Assembly: GCA_036172665.1 (NCBI GenBank)
Contig: JAYKNF010000014.1
Span: 2,531,001 to 2,595,000, forward strand
DNA: 64,000 bases
Direction of reading: 5' to 3'
From: Prosopocoilus inquinatus
Lineage: Eukaryota > Arthropoda > Insecta > Coleoptera > Lucanidae
Position numbers and translations under genes: made by a program. Shown in pieces: positions 35,178 through 48,069 of the stretch; position 1 is the stretch's first letter; each line of letters opens with the position of its first letter. Under the pieces are notes generated by a model. It was not told where the DNA came from, ran no database searches, and worked only from the letters and a program-made list of their open reading frames with translations.

Positions 35178-38100
35178 TCCAGCTTCTGCTGCGTCCGAAA
35201 ACGTCGTATCTCACATCAGAGCTACTGGAGTCCATCGAAACGCCAAATAACATGATATATGAGTAAGGATCGATTAGATACAGCACAGGAACAACGCTAA
35301 TACGTGTTGTTTCGTTCAAAACTATTTACAGCTTCTGCTGCGTCCGATAACTTTGTATCTCACATCAGAGTTACTGGAGTCCGTCCAAATGTCAAATAAT
35401 ATGATAGATAAGCAAGGATCGATTAGATACATCACAGGAATAACGATAATACGTGTTGTTTCGTTTAAAACTATTCCCAGCTTCAGCTGCGTCCGAGAAC
35501 TTTGTATCTCACATCAGACTTACTGGAGTCCATCCAAACGTTAAATAACATGTTAGATGAGTAAGGATCGATTAGATATATCACAGGAACAACGCTAATA
35601 TGTGTTGTTTCGTTTAAAACTATTTCCAGCTTCTGCTGCGTCCGAAAACGTCGTATCTCACATCAGAGTTACTGGAGTCCATCGAAACGCCAAATAACAT
35701 GATATATGAGTAAGGATCGATTAGATACAGCACAGGAACAACGCTAATACGTGTTGTTTCGTTCAAAACTATTTACAGCTTCTGCTGCGTCCGATAACTT
35801 TGTATCTCACATCAGAGTTACTGGAGTCCGTCCAAATGTCAAATAATATGATAGATGAGCAAGGATCGATTAGATACATCACAGGAATAACGATAATATG
35901 TGTTGTTTCGTTTAAAACTATTTCCAGCTGCTGCTGCGTCCGAAAACGTCGTATCTCACATCAGAGCTACTGGAGTCTATCGAAACGCCAAATAACATGA
36001 TAGATGAGTAAGGATCGATTAGATACATCACAGGAACAACGCTAATACGTGTTGTTTCATTTAAAACTATTCCCAGCTTCAGGTGCGTCCGAGAACTTTG
36101 TATCTCACATCAGACTTACTGGAGTCCATCCAAACGTTAAATAACATGTTAGATAAGTAAGGATCGATTAGATGCATCACAGGAACAACGCTAATACGTG
36201 TTGTTTCATTTAAAACTATTCCCAGCTTCTGCTGCGTCCGAGAACTTCGTATCTCACGTCAGGGTTACTGGAGTCCATCCAAACGTCAAATAACATGATA
36301 GATAAGTAAGGATCGATTAGATGCATCACAGGAACAACGCTAATGCGTGTTGTTTCGTTTAAAACTATTTCTAGCTTCAGCTGCGTCCGAGAACTTCGTA
36401 TCTCACATCAAAGTTACTGGAGTCCATCGAAACGCCAAATAACATGATAGATGAGTAAGGATCGATTAGATACATCACAGGAACAACGCTAATGCGTGTT
36501 GTTTCGTTTAAAACTATTTCCAGCTTCTGCTGCGTAAGAAAACGTCGTATCTCACATCAGAGCTACTGGAGTCCATCGAAACGCCAAATAACATGATATA
36601 TGAGTAAAGATCGATTAGATACAGCACAGGAACAACGCTAATGCGTGTTGTTTCGTTTAAAACTATTTCCAGCTCCTGCTGCGTCCAAAAACTTTGTATC
36701 TCACATCAGACTTGCTGGAGTCCATCCAAACGTCAAATAACATGTTAGATAAGTAAGGATCGTTTAGATACATCACAGGAACAACGCTAATACGTGTTGC
36801 TTCGTTCAAAACTATTTCCAGTTTCTACTGCGTCCGAGAACTTTGTATCTCTCATCAGAGTTACTGGAGTCGGTCCGAACGTCAAATAACATGATAGATG
36901 AGTAAGGATCGATTAGATACATCACAGGAACAACGCTAATATGTGTTGTTTCGTTTGAAACTATTTCCAGCTGATGCTGCGTCCGAGAATTTCGTATCTC
37001 ACTTTAGAGTTACTGGAGTCCATCGAAACGTCAAATAACATAGTAGATAAGTAAGGATCGATTAGATACATCACAGGAACAACGCTAATACGTGTTGTTT
37101 CGTTCAAAACTATTTCCAGCTTCTGCTGTGTCCAAAAACTTTGTATCACACATCAGAGTTACTGGAGTCCATCCAAACGTCAAATAACATGATAGATGAG
37201 TAAGGATCGATTAGATACAGCACAGGAACAACGCTAATACGTGTTGTTTCGTTCAAAACTATTTCCAGCTTCTGCTGCGTCCGATAACTTTGTATCTCAC
37301 ATCAGAGTTACTGGAGTCCGTCCAAACGTCAAATAACATGATAGATGAGTAAGGATCGATTAGATACATCACAGGAACAACGCTAATATGTGTTGTTTCG
37401 TTTAAAACTATTTCCAGCTGCTGCTGCGTCCGAAAACGTCGTATATCACATCAGAGTTACTGGAGTCCATCGAAATGTCAAATAACATGATAGATAAGTA
37501 AGGATCGATTAGATACTGCACAGGAACAACGCTAATGCGTGTTGTTTCGTTTAAAACTATTTCTAGCTTCAGCTGCGTCCGAGAACTTCGTATCTCACAT
37601 CTAAGTTACTGGAGTCCATCGAAACGCCAAATAACATGATAGATAAGTAAGGATCGATTAGATACAGCACAGGAACAACGCTAATACGTGTTGTTTCGTT
37701 TAAAACTATTTCCAGCTCCTGCTGCGTCCAAAAACCTTATATCTCACATCAGACTTACTGCAGTCCATCCAAACGTCAAATAACATGTTAGATAAGTAGG
37801 GATCGTTTAGATACATCACAGGAACAACGCCAATACGTGTTGTTTCGTTCAAAACTATTTCCAGTTTCTGCTGCGTCCGATAACTTTGTATCTCACATCA
37901 GAGTTACTGGAGTCCGTCCAAACGTCAAATAACATGATAGACGAGTAAGGATCGATTAGATACATTACAGGAACAACGCTAATATGTGTTGTTTCGTTTA
38001 AAACTATTTCCAGCTGCTGCTGCGTCCGAAAACGTCGTATCTCACATCAGAGTTACTGGAGTCCATCGAAATGTCAAATAACATGATAGATGAGTAAGGA

Positions 38101-39339
38101 TCGATTAGATACATCACAGGAACAACGCTAATACGTGTTGTTTCGTTTAAAACTATTTCCAGCTTCTGCTGCGTCCGAAAACGTCGTACCTCACATCAGA
38201 GTTACTGGAGTCCATCGAAACGTCAAATAACATGATAGATAAGTAAGGATCAATTAGATACAGCACAGGAACAACGCTAATACGTGTTGTTTCGTTTAAA
38301 ACTATTTCCAGCTCCTGCTGCGTCCAAAAACTTTGTATCTCACATCAGACTTACTGGAGTCCATTCAAACGTCAAATAACATATTAGATAAGTAAGGATC
38401 GTTTAGATACATCACAGGAACAACGCTAATACATGTTGTTTCGTTCAAAACTATTTCCAGCTTCTACTGCGTCCGAGAACTTTGTATCTCTCATCAGAGT
38501 TACTGGAGTCCGTCCAAACGTCAAATAACATGATAGATGAGTAAGGATCGATTAGATACATCACAGGAACAACGCTAATGCGTGTTGTTTCGTTTAAAAC
38601 TATTTCCAGCTTCTGCTGCGTCCGAAAATTTCGTTTCTCACATTAGAGTTACTGGAGTCCATCGAAACGTCAAATAACATGATAGATAAGTAAGGATCGA
38701 TTAGATACAGCACAGGAACAACGCTAATTTGTGTTGTTTCGTTTAAAACTATTTCCAGCTTCTGCTGCGTCCGAAAACGTCGTATCTCACATCAGAGCTA
38801 CTGGAGTCCATTGAAACGCCAAGTAACATGATATATGAGTAAGGATCGATTAGATACAGCACAGGAACAACGCTAATACGTGTTGTTTCGTTTAAAACTA
38901 TTTCCAGCTCCTGCTGCGTCCAAAAACTTTGTATCTCACATCAGACTTACTGGAGTCCATCCAAACGTCAAATAACATGATAGATGAGTAAGGATCGATT
39001 AGATACATCACAGGAACAACGCTAATACGTGTTGCTTCGTTCAAAACTATTTCCAGTTTCTACTGCGTCCGAGAACTTTGTATCTCTCATCAGAGTTACT
39101 GGAGTCCGTCCGAACGTCAAATAACATGATAGATGAGTAAGGATCGATTAGATACATCACAGGAACAACGCTAATATGTGTTGTTTCGTTTAAAACTATT
39201 TCCAGCTGCTGCTGCGTTCGAGAATTTCGTATCTCACTTTAGAGTTACTGGAGTCCATCGAAACGTCAAATAACATAGTAGATAAGTAAGGATCGATTAG
39301 ATACATCACACGAACAACGCTAATAGGTGTTGTTTCGTT

Positions 39340-41330
39340 CAAAACTATTTCCAGCTTCTGCTGCGTCCAAAAACTTTGTATCTCACATCAGAGTTACTGG
39401 AGTCCATCCAAACGTCAAATAACATGATAGATGAGTAAGGATCGATTAGATACATCACAGGAACAATGCTAATACGTGTTGTTTCGTTTAAAACTATTTC
39501 CAGCTTCTGCTGCGTCCGAAAACGTCGTATCTCACATTAGAGTTACTGGAGTCCATCGAAACGTCAAATAACATAGTAGCTAAGTAAGGATCGATTAGAT
39601 ACATCACAGGAACAACGCTAATGCGTGTTGTTTCGTTTAAAACTATTTCCAGCTTCTGCTGCGTCCGAAAACGTCGTATCTCACATCAGAGCTACTGGAG
39701 TCCATCGAAACGCCAAATAAAATGATAGATAAGTAAGGATCGATTAGATACAGCACAGGAACAACGCTAATACGTGTTGTTTCGTTTAAAACTATTTCCA
39801 GCTCCTGCTGCTTCCAAAAACTTTGTATCTCACATCAGACTTACTGGAGTCCATCCAAACTTTAAATTACATGTTAGATAAGTAAGGATCGATTAAATAC
39901 ATCACAGGAACGACGCTAATACGTGTTGTTTCGTTTAAAACTATTTCCAGCTTCTGCTGCGTCCGAAAACGTCGTATCTCACATCAGACTTACTGGAGTC
40001 CATCGAAACGTCAAATAACATGATAGATGAGTAAGGATCGATTAGATACATCACAGGAATGCGTGTTGTTTCGTTTAAAACTATTTCCATCTTCTGCTGC
40101 GTCCGAAAACGTCGTATCTCACATCAGAGCTACTGGAGTCCATCGAAACGCCAAATAACATGATAGATGAGTAAGGATCGATTAGATATATCACAGGAAC
40201 AACGCTAATATGTGTTGTTTCGTTTAAAACTATTTCCAGCTGCTGCTGCGTCGGAAAATTTCGTATCTCACGTTAGAGTTACTGGAGTCCATCGAAACGT
40301 CAAATAACATAGTAGCTAAGTAAGGATCGATTAGATACATCACAGGAACAACGCTAATAGGTGTTGTTTCGTTCAAAACTATTTCCAGGTTCTGCTGCGT
40401 CCAAAAACTTTGTATCTCACATCAGAGTTACTGGAGTCCATCCAAACGTCAAATAACATGATAGATGAGTAAGGATCGATTAGATATATCACAGGAACAA
40501 CGCCAATACGTGTTGCTTCGTTTAAAACTATTTCCAGCTTCTGCTGCGTCCGAAAACGTCGTAACTCACATTAGAGTTACTGGAGTCCATCGAAACGTCA
40601 AATAACATAGTAGCTAAGTAAGGATCGATTAGATACATCACAGGAACAACGCTAATGCGTGTTGTTTCGTTTAAAACTATTTCCAGCTTCTGCTGCGTCC
40701 GATAACCTTGTATCTCACATCAGAGTTACTGGAGTCTGTCCAAACGTCAAATAACATGATAGATGAGTAAGGATCGATTAGATACATTACAGGAACAACG
40801 CTAATATGTGTTGTTTCGTTTAAAACTATTTCCAGCTGCTGCTGCGTCCGAAAACGTCGTATCTCACATCAGAGTTACTGGAGTCCATCGAAATGTCAAA
40901 TAACATGATAGATAAGTAAGGATCGATTAGATACAGCACAGGAACAACGCTAATGCGTGTTGTTTCGTTTAAAACTATTTCTAGCTTCAGCTGGGTCCGA
41001 GAACTTCGTATCTCACATCTAAGTTACTGGAGTTCATCGAAACGCCAAATAACATGATAGATGAGTAAGGATCGATTAGATACATCACAGGAACAACGCC
41101 AATGCGTGTTGTTTCGTTTAAAACTATTTCCAGCTTCTGCTGCGTCCGAAAATTTCGTATCTCACATTAGAGTTACTGGAGTCGATCGAAACGTCAAATA
41201 ACATAGTAGCTAAGTAAGGATCGATTAGATATATCACAGGAACAACGCCAATACGTGTTGCTTCGTTTAAAACTATTTCCAGCTTCTGCTGCGTCCGAAA
41301 ACGTCGTATCTCACATCAGAGTTACTGGAG
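39340..41330 (-). repeat. Right-arm block, copy 1 (offset 20,380 to 59,720-61,710)
   Basis: About thirteen monomers in the same order as 59,720-61,710, with a constant offset of 20,380 bp. Markers are GAACAATGCT (39,461 and 59,841), the 9-bp-deleted unit (40,057 and 60,437), CCAGGTTCTGC (40,386 and 60,766), GTAACTCAC (40,561 and 60,941) and GTCGATCG (41,192 and 61,562). Immediately after this block copy 1 has one extra monomer (two consecutive units with GCCAATACGTGTTGCTTCG near 41,220-41,420), and the offset drops to 20,231. Confidence 0.8.
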
Positions 41331-42651
41331 TCCATCGAAACGTCAAATAACATAGTAGCTAAGTAAGGATCGATTAGATATATCACAGGAACAACGCCAA
41401 TACGTGTTGCTTCGTTTAAAACTATTTCCAGCTTCTGCTGCGTCCGAAAACGTCGTATCTCACATCAGAGTTACTGGAGTCCATCGAAACGTCAAATAAC
41501 ATGATAGATAAGTAATTATCGATTAGATACAGCACAGGAACAACGCTAATACGTGTTGTTTCGTTTAAAACTATTTCCAGCTCCTGCTGCGTCCAAAAAC
41601 TTTGTATCTCACATCAGACTTGCTGGAGTCCATCCAAACGTCAAATAACATGATAGATGAGTAAGGATCGATTAGATACATCACAGGAACAACGCTAATA
41701 TGTGTTGTTTTTTTTCAAACTATTTCCAGCTGCTGCTGCGTCCGAAAATTTCGTATCTCACATTAGAGTTACTGGAGTCCATCGAAACGTCAAATAACAT
41801 AGTAGCTAAGTAAGGATCGATTAGATACATCACAGGAACAACGCTAATACGTGTTGTTTCGTTCAAAACTATTTCCAGATTCTGCTGCGTCCAAAAACTT
41901 TGTATCTCACATCAGAGTTATTGGAGTCCATCCAAAAGTCAAATAATATGATAGATGAGTAAGGATCGATTAGATACATTACAGGAACAACGCTAATATG
42001 TGTTGTTTCGTTTAAAACTATTTCCAGCTTCGGCTGCGTCCGAAAACGTCGTATCTCAAGTCAGGGTTACTGGAGTCCATCCAAACGTCAAATAACATGA
42101 TAGATAAGTAAGGATCGATTAGATACAGCACAGGGACAACGCTAATACGTGTTGTTTCGTTCAGAACTATTTCCAGCTTCTGCTGCGTCCGATAACTTTG
42201 TATCTCACATCAGAGTTACTGGAGTCCGTCCAAACGTTAAATAACATGATAGATGAGTAAGGATCGATTAGATACATTACAGGAACAACGCTAATATGTG
42301 TTGTTTCGTTTAAAACTATTTCCAGCTGCTGCTGCGTCCGAAAACGTCGTATCTCACATCAGAGTTACTGGAGTCCATCGAAATGTCAAATAACATGATA
42401 GATAAATAAGGATCGATTAGATACAGCACAGGAACAACGCTAATGCGTGTTGTTTCGTTTAAAACTATTTCTAGCTTCAGCTGGGTCCGAGAACTTCGTA
42501 TCGCACATCTAAGTTACTGGAGTCCATCGAAACGAAAATAACATGATAGATGAGTAAGGATCGATTAGATACATCACAGGAACAACGCTAATGCGTGTTG
42601 TTTCGTTTAAAACTATTTCCAGCTTCCGCTGCGTCCGAAAATTTCGTATCT

Positions 42652-44667
42652 CACATTAGAGTTACTGGAGTCCATCGAAACGTCAAATAACATGTTAGAT
42701 AAGTAAGGATCGTTTAGATACATCACAGGAACAACGCTAATACGTGTTGTTTCGTTCAAAACTATTTCCAGCTTCTGCTGCGTCCGATAACTTTGTATCT
42801 CACATCAGAGTTACTGGAGTCTGTCCAAACGTCAAATAACATGATAGATGAGTAAGGATCGATTAGATACATTACAGGAACAACGCTAATATGTGTTGTT
42901 TCGTTTAAAACTATTTCCAGCTGCTGCTGCGTCCGAAAACGTCGTATCTCACATCAGAGTTACTGGAGTCCATCGAAATGTCAAATAACATGATATATAA
43001 GTAAGGATCGATTAGATACAGCACAGGAACAACGCTAATGCGTGTTGTTTCATTTAAAACTATTTCTAGCTTCAGCTGGGTCCGAGAACTTCGTATCTCA
43101 CATCTAAGTTACTGGAGTTCATCGAAACGCCAAATAACATGATAGATGAGTAAGGATCGATTAGATACATCACAGGAACAACGCTAATGCGTGTTGTTTC
43201 GTTTAAAACTATTTCCAGCTTCTGCTGCGTCCGAAAATTTCGTATCTCACATTAGAGTTACTGGAGTCCATCGAAACGTCAAATAACATAGTAGCTAAGT
43301 AAGGATCGATTAGATACATCACAGGAACAACGCTAATGCGTGTTGTTTCGTTCAAAACTATTTCCAGCTTCTGCTGCGTCCGAAAACGTCGTATCTCACA
43401 TCAGAGTTACTGGAGCCCATCGAAACGTCAAATAACATGATAGATAAGTAAGGATCGATTAGATACATCACAGGAACATCGCTAATGCGTGTTGTTTCGT
43501 TTAAAACTATTTCCAGCTTCTGCTGCGTCCGAAAACGTCGTATCTCACATCAGAGTTACTGGAGCCCATCGAAACGTCAAATAACATGATAGATAAGTAA
43601 GGATCGATTAGATACAGCACAGGAACAACGCTAAAACGTGTTGTTTCGTATAAAACTATTTCCAGCTTCTGCTGCGTCCGAAAACGTCGTATCTCACTCT
43701 AAGTTACTGGAGTCCATCGAAACGCCAAATAACATGATAGATGAGTAAGGATCGATTAGATACAGCACAGGAACAACGCTAATGCGTGTTGTTTCGTTTA
43801 AAACTATTTCTAGCTTCAGCTGCGTCCGAGAACTTCGTATCTCACATCTAAGTTACTGGAGTCCATCGTAACGCCAAATAACATGTTAGATAAGTAAGGA
43901 TCGTTTAGATACATCACAGGAACAACGCTAATACGTGTTGTTTCGTTCAAAATTATTTCCAGCTTCTACCGCGTCCGAGAACTTTGTATCTCTCATCAGA
44001 GTTACTGGAGTCCGTCCAAACGTCAAATAACATGATAGATGAGTAAGGATCGATTAGATACATCACAGGAACAACGCTAATATGTGTTGTTTCATTTAAA
44101 ACTATTTCCAGCTGCTGCTGCGTCCGAAAATTTCGTATCTCACATTAGAGTTACTGGAGTCCATCGAAACGTCAAATAACATAGCAGCTAAGTAAGGATC
44201 GATTAGATACATCACAGGAACAACGTTAATACGTGTTGTTTCGTTCAAAACTATTTCCAGCTTCTGCTGCGTCCAAAAACTTTGTATCTCACATCAGAGT
44301 TACTGGAGTCCATCCAAACGTCAAATAACATGATAGATGAGTAAGGATCGATTAGATACATCACAGGAACAACGCTAATACGTGTTGTTTCGTTTAAAAC
44401 TATTTCCAGCTTCTGCTGCGTCCGAAAACGTCGTATCTCACATTAGAGTTACTGGAGTCCATCGAAACGTCAAATAACATAGTAGCTAAGTAAGGATCGA
44501 TTAGATACATCACAGGAACAACGCTAATGCGTGTTGTTTCGTTTAAAACTATTTCCAGCTTCTGCTGCGTCCGAAAACGTCGTATCTCACATCAGAGCTA
44601 CTGGAGTCCATCGAAACGCCAAATAACATGATAGATAAGTAAGGATCGATTAGATACAGCACAGGAA
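42652..44667 (-). repeat. Right-arm block, copy 1 (offset 15,474 to 58,126-60,141)
   Basis: About 2.0 kb with the same variant order as 58,126-60,141 and a constant offset of 15,474 bp. Markers are ATAACATGTTAGATAAG at the start (42,693 and 58,167), GGAGCCCATC units, CTCACTCTAAG with a 1-bp deletion (43,693 and 59,167), and AATTATTTCC with TCTACCGCG (43,951 and 59,425). The first part is present a third time at the right edge of the window (62,768-64,000). Confidence 0.8.
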
Positions 44668-47600
44668 CAACGCCAATACGTGTTGCTTCGTTTAAAACTA
44701 TTTCCAGCTTCTGCTGCGTCCGAAAACGTCGTATCTCACATCAGAGTTACTGGAGTCCATCGAAACGTCAAATAACATGATAGATAAGTAATTATCGATT
44801 AGATACAGCACAGGAACAACGCTAATACGTGTTGTTTCGTTTAAAACTAGTTCCAGCTCCTGCTGCGTCCAAAAACTTTGCATCTCACATCAGACTTGCT
44901 GGAGTCCATCCAAACGTCAAATAACATGATAGATGAGTAAGGATCGATTAGATACATCACAGGAACAACGCTAATATGTGTTGTTTTTTTTCAAACTCTT
45001 TCCAGCTGCTGCTGCGTCCGAAAATTTCGTATCTCACATTAGAGTTACTGGAGTCCATCGAAACGTCAAATAACATAGTAGCTAAGTAAGGATCGATTAG
45101 ATACATCACAGGAACAACGCTAATACGTGTTGTTTCGTTCAAAACTATTTCCAGCTTCTGCTGCGTCCAAAAACTTTGTATCTCACATCAGAGTTACTGG
45201 AGTCCATCCAAAAGTCAAATAATATGATAGATGAGTAAGGATCGATTAGATACATCACAGGAACAACGCTAATACGTGTTGTTTCGTTTAAAACTATTTC
45301 CAGCTTCGGCTGCGTCCGAGAACTTCGTATCTCAAGTCAGGGTTACTGGAGTCCATCAAAACGTCAAATAACATGATAGATAAGTAAGGATCGATTAGAT
45401 ACATCACAGGAACAACGCTAATGCATGTTGTTTCGTTTAAAACTATTTCTAGCTTCAGCTGCGTCCGAGAACTTCGTATCTCACATCTAAGTTACTGGAG
45501 TCCATCGTAACGCCAAATAACATGATAGATGAGTAAGGATCGATTAGATACATCACAGGAACAACGCTAATATGTGTTGTTTCGTTTAAAACTATTTCCA
45601 GCTTCTGCTGCGTCCGAGAACTTCGTATCTCACGTCAGGGTTACTGGAGTCCATCCAAACGTCAAATAACATGATAGATAAGTAAGGATCGATTAGATAC
45701 AGCACAGGAACAACGCTAATACGTGTTCTTTCGTTTAAAACTATTTCCAGCTCCTGCTGCGTCCCAAAACTTTGTATCTCACATCAGACTCACTGGAGTC
45801 CATCCAAACGTCAAATAATATGTTAGATAAGTAAGGATCGTTTAGATACATCACAGGAACAACGCTAATAGGTGGTGTATCGTTCAAAACTATTTCCAGC
45901 TTCCGCTGCGTCCGAAATCTTTGTATCTCTCATCAGAGTTACTGGAGTCCACCCAAACGTCAAATAACATTATAGATGAGTAAGGATCGATTAGATACAT
46001 CACAGGAAAAACGCTAATACGTGTTGTTTCGTTTAAAACTATTTCCAGCTTCTGCTGCGTCCGAAAACGTCGTATCTCACATCAGAGTTACTGGAGTCCA
46101 TCCAAACGTCAAATAACATGATAGATAAGTAAGGATCGATTAGATACAGCACAGGGACAACGCTAATACGTGTTGTTTCGTTTAAAACTATTTCCAGCTC
46201 CTGCTGCGTCCAAAAACTTTGTATCTCACATCAGACTTACTGGAGTGTATCCAAACGTTAAATAACATGTTAGATAAGTAAGGATCGTTTAGATACATCA
46301 CAGGAACAACGCTAATAGGTGTTGTTTCGTTCAAAACTATTTCCAGCTTCTGCTGCGTCCGAAATCTTTGTATCTCTCATCCTAGTTTCTGGAGTACATC
46401 CAAACGTCAAATAACATGATAGACGAGTAAGGATCGATTAGATACATCACAGGAACAACGCTAATACGTGTTGTTTCGTTTAATACTATTTCCAGCTTCT
46501 GCTGCGTTCGGAAACGTCGTATCTCACATCAGAGTTACTGGAGTCCATCGAAACGTCAAATAACATGATAGATGAGTAAGGATCGATTAGATACATCACA
46601 GGAACAACGCTAATGCCTGTTGCTTCGTTTAAAACTATTTCCAGCTTCTGCTGCGTCCGAGAACTTCGTATCTCACGTCAGGGTTACTGGAGTCCATCCA
46701 AACGTCAAATAACATGATAGATAAGTAAGGATCGATTAGATACAGCACAGGAACAACGCTAATACGTGTTGTTTCGTTTAAAACTATTTCCAGCTCCTGC
46801 TGCGTCCCAAAGCTTTGTATCTCACATCAGACACACTGGAATCCATCTAAACGTCAAATAACATGTTAGATAAGTAAGGATCGTTTAGATACATCACAGG
46901 AACAACGCTAATAGGTGGTGTATCGTTCAAAAGTATTTCCAGCTTCTGCTGCGTCCGAAATCTTTGTATCTCTCATCAGAGTTACTGGAGTCCACCCAAA
47001 CGTCAAATAACATGATAGATGAGTAAGGATCGATTAGATACATCACAGGAACAACGCTAATACGTGTTGTTTCGTTTAAAACTATTTCCAGCTCCTGCTG
47101 CGTCCCAAAACTTTGTATCTCACATCAGACACACTGGAGTCCATCTAAACGTCAAATAACATGTTAGATAAGTAAGGATCGTTTAGATACATCACAGGAA
47201 CAACGCTAATAGGTGGTGTATCGTTCAAAAGTATTTCCAGCTTCTGCTGCGTCCGAAATCTTTGTATCTCTCATCAGAGTTACTGGAGTCCACCCAAACG
47301 TCAAATAACATGATAGATAAGTAAGGATCGATTAGATACAGCACAGGAACAACGCTAATACGTGTTGTTTCGTTTAAAACTATTTCCAGCTCCTGCTGCG
47401 TCCAAAAACTTTGTATCTCACATCAGAGTTACTGGAGTCCATCCAAACGTCAAATAACATGATAGATGAGTAAGGATCGATTAGATACATCACAGGAACA
47501 ACGCTAATACGTGTTGTTTCGTTTAAAACTATTTCCAGCTTCTGCTGCGTCCGAAAACTTCGTATCTCACATCAGAGTTACTGGAGTCCATCGAAACGTC

Positions 47601-48069
47601 AAATAACATGATAGATAAGTAAGTATCGATTAGATACAGCACAGGAACAACGCTAATACGTGTTGTTTCGTTTAAAACTATTTCCAGCTCCTGCTGCGTC
47701 CGATAACTTTGTATCTCACATCAGAGTTACTGGAGTCTGTCCAAACGTTAAATAACATGATAGATGAGTAAGGATCGATTAGATACATTACAGGAACAAC
47801 GCTAATATGTGTTGTTTCGTTTAAAACTATTTCCAGCTGCTGCTGCGTCCGAAAACGTCGTATCTCACATCAGAGTTACTGGAGTCCATCGAAATGTCAA
47901 ATAACATGATAGATAAGTAAGGATCGATTAGATACAGCACAGGAACAACGCTAATGCGTGTTGTTTCGTTTAAAACTATTTTTAGCTTCAGCTGGGTCCG
48001 AGAACTTCGTATCTCACATCTAAGTTACTGGAGTTCATCGAAACGCCAAATAACATTATAGATGAGTAA

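Noticed and set aside
41700..41716. Poly(T) tract as a retrotransposon tail
   Set aside because: It is eight T made by two substitutions in TTTCGTTT, in register with the monomer, with no target-site duplication or inserted sequence.
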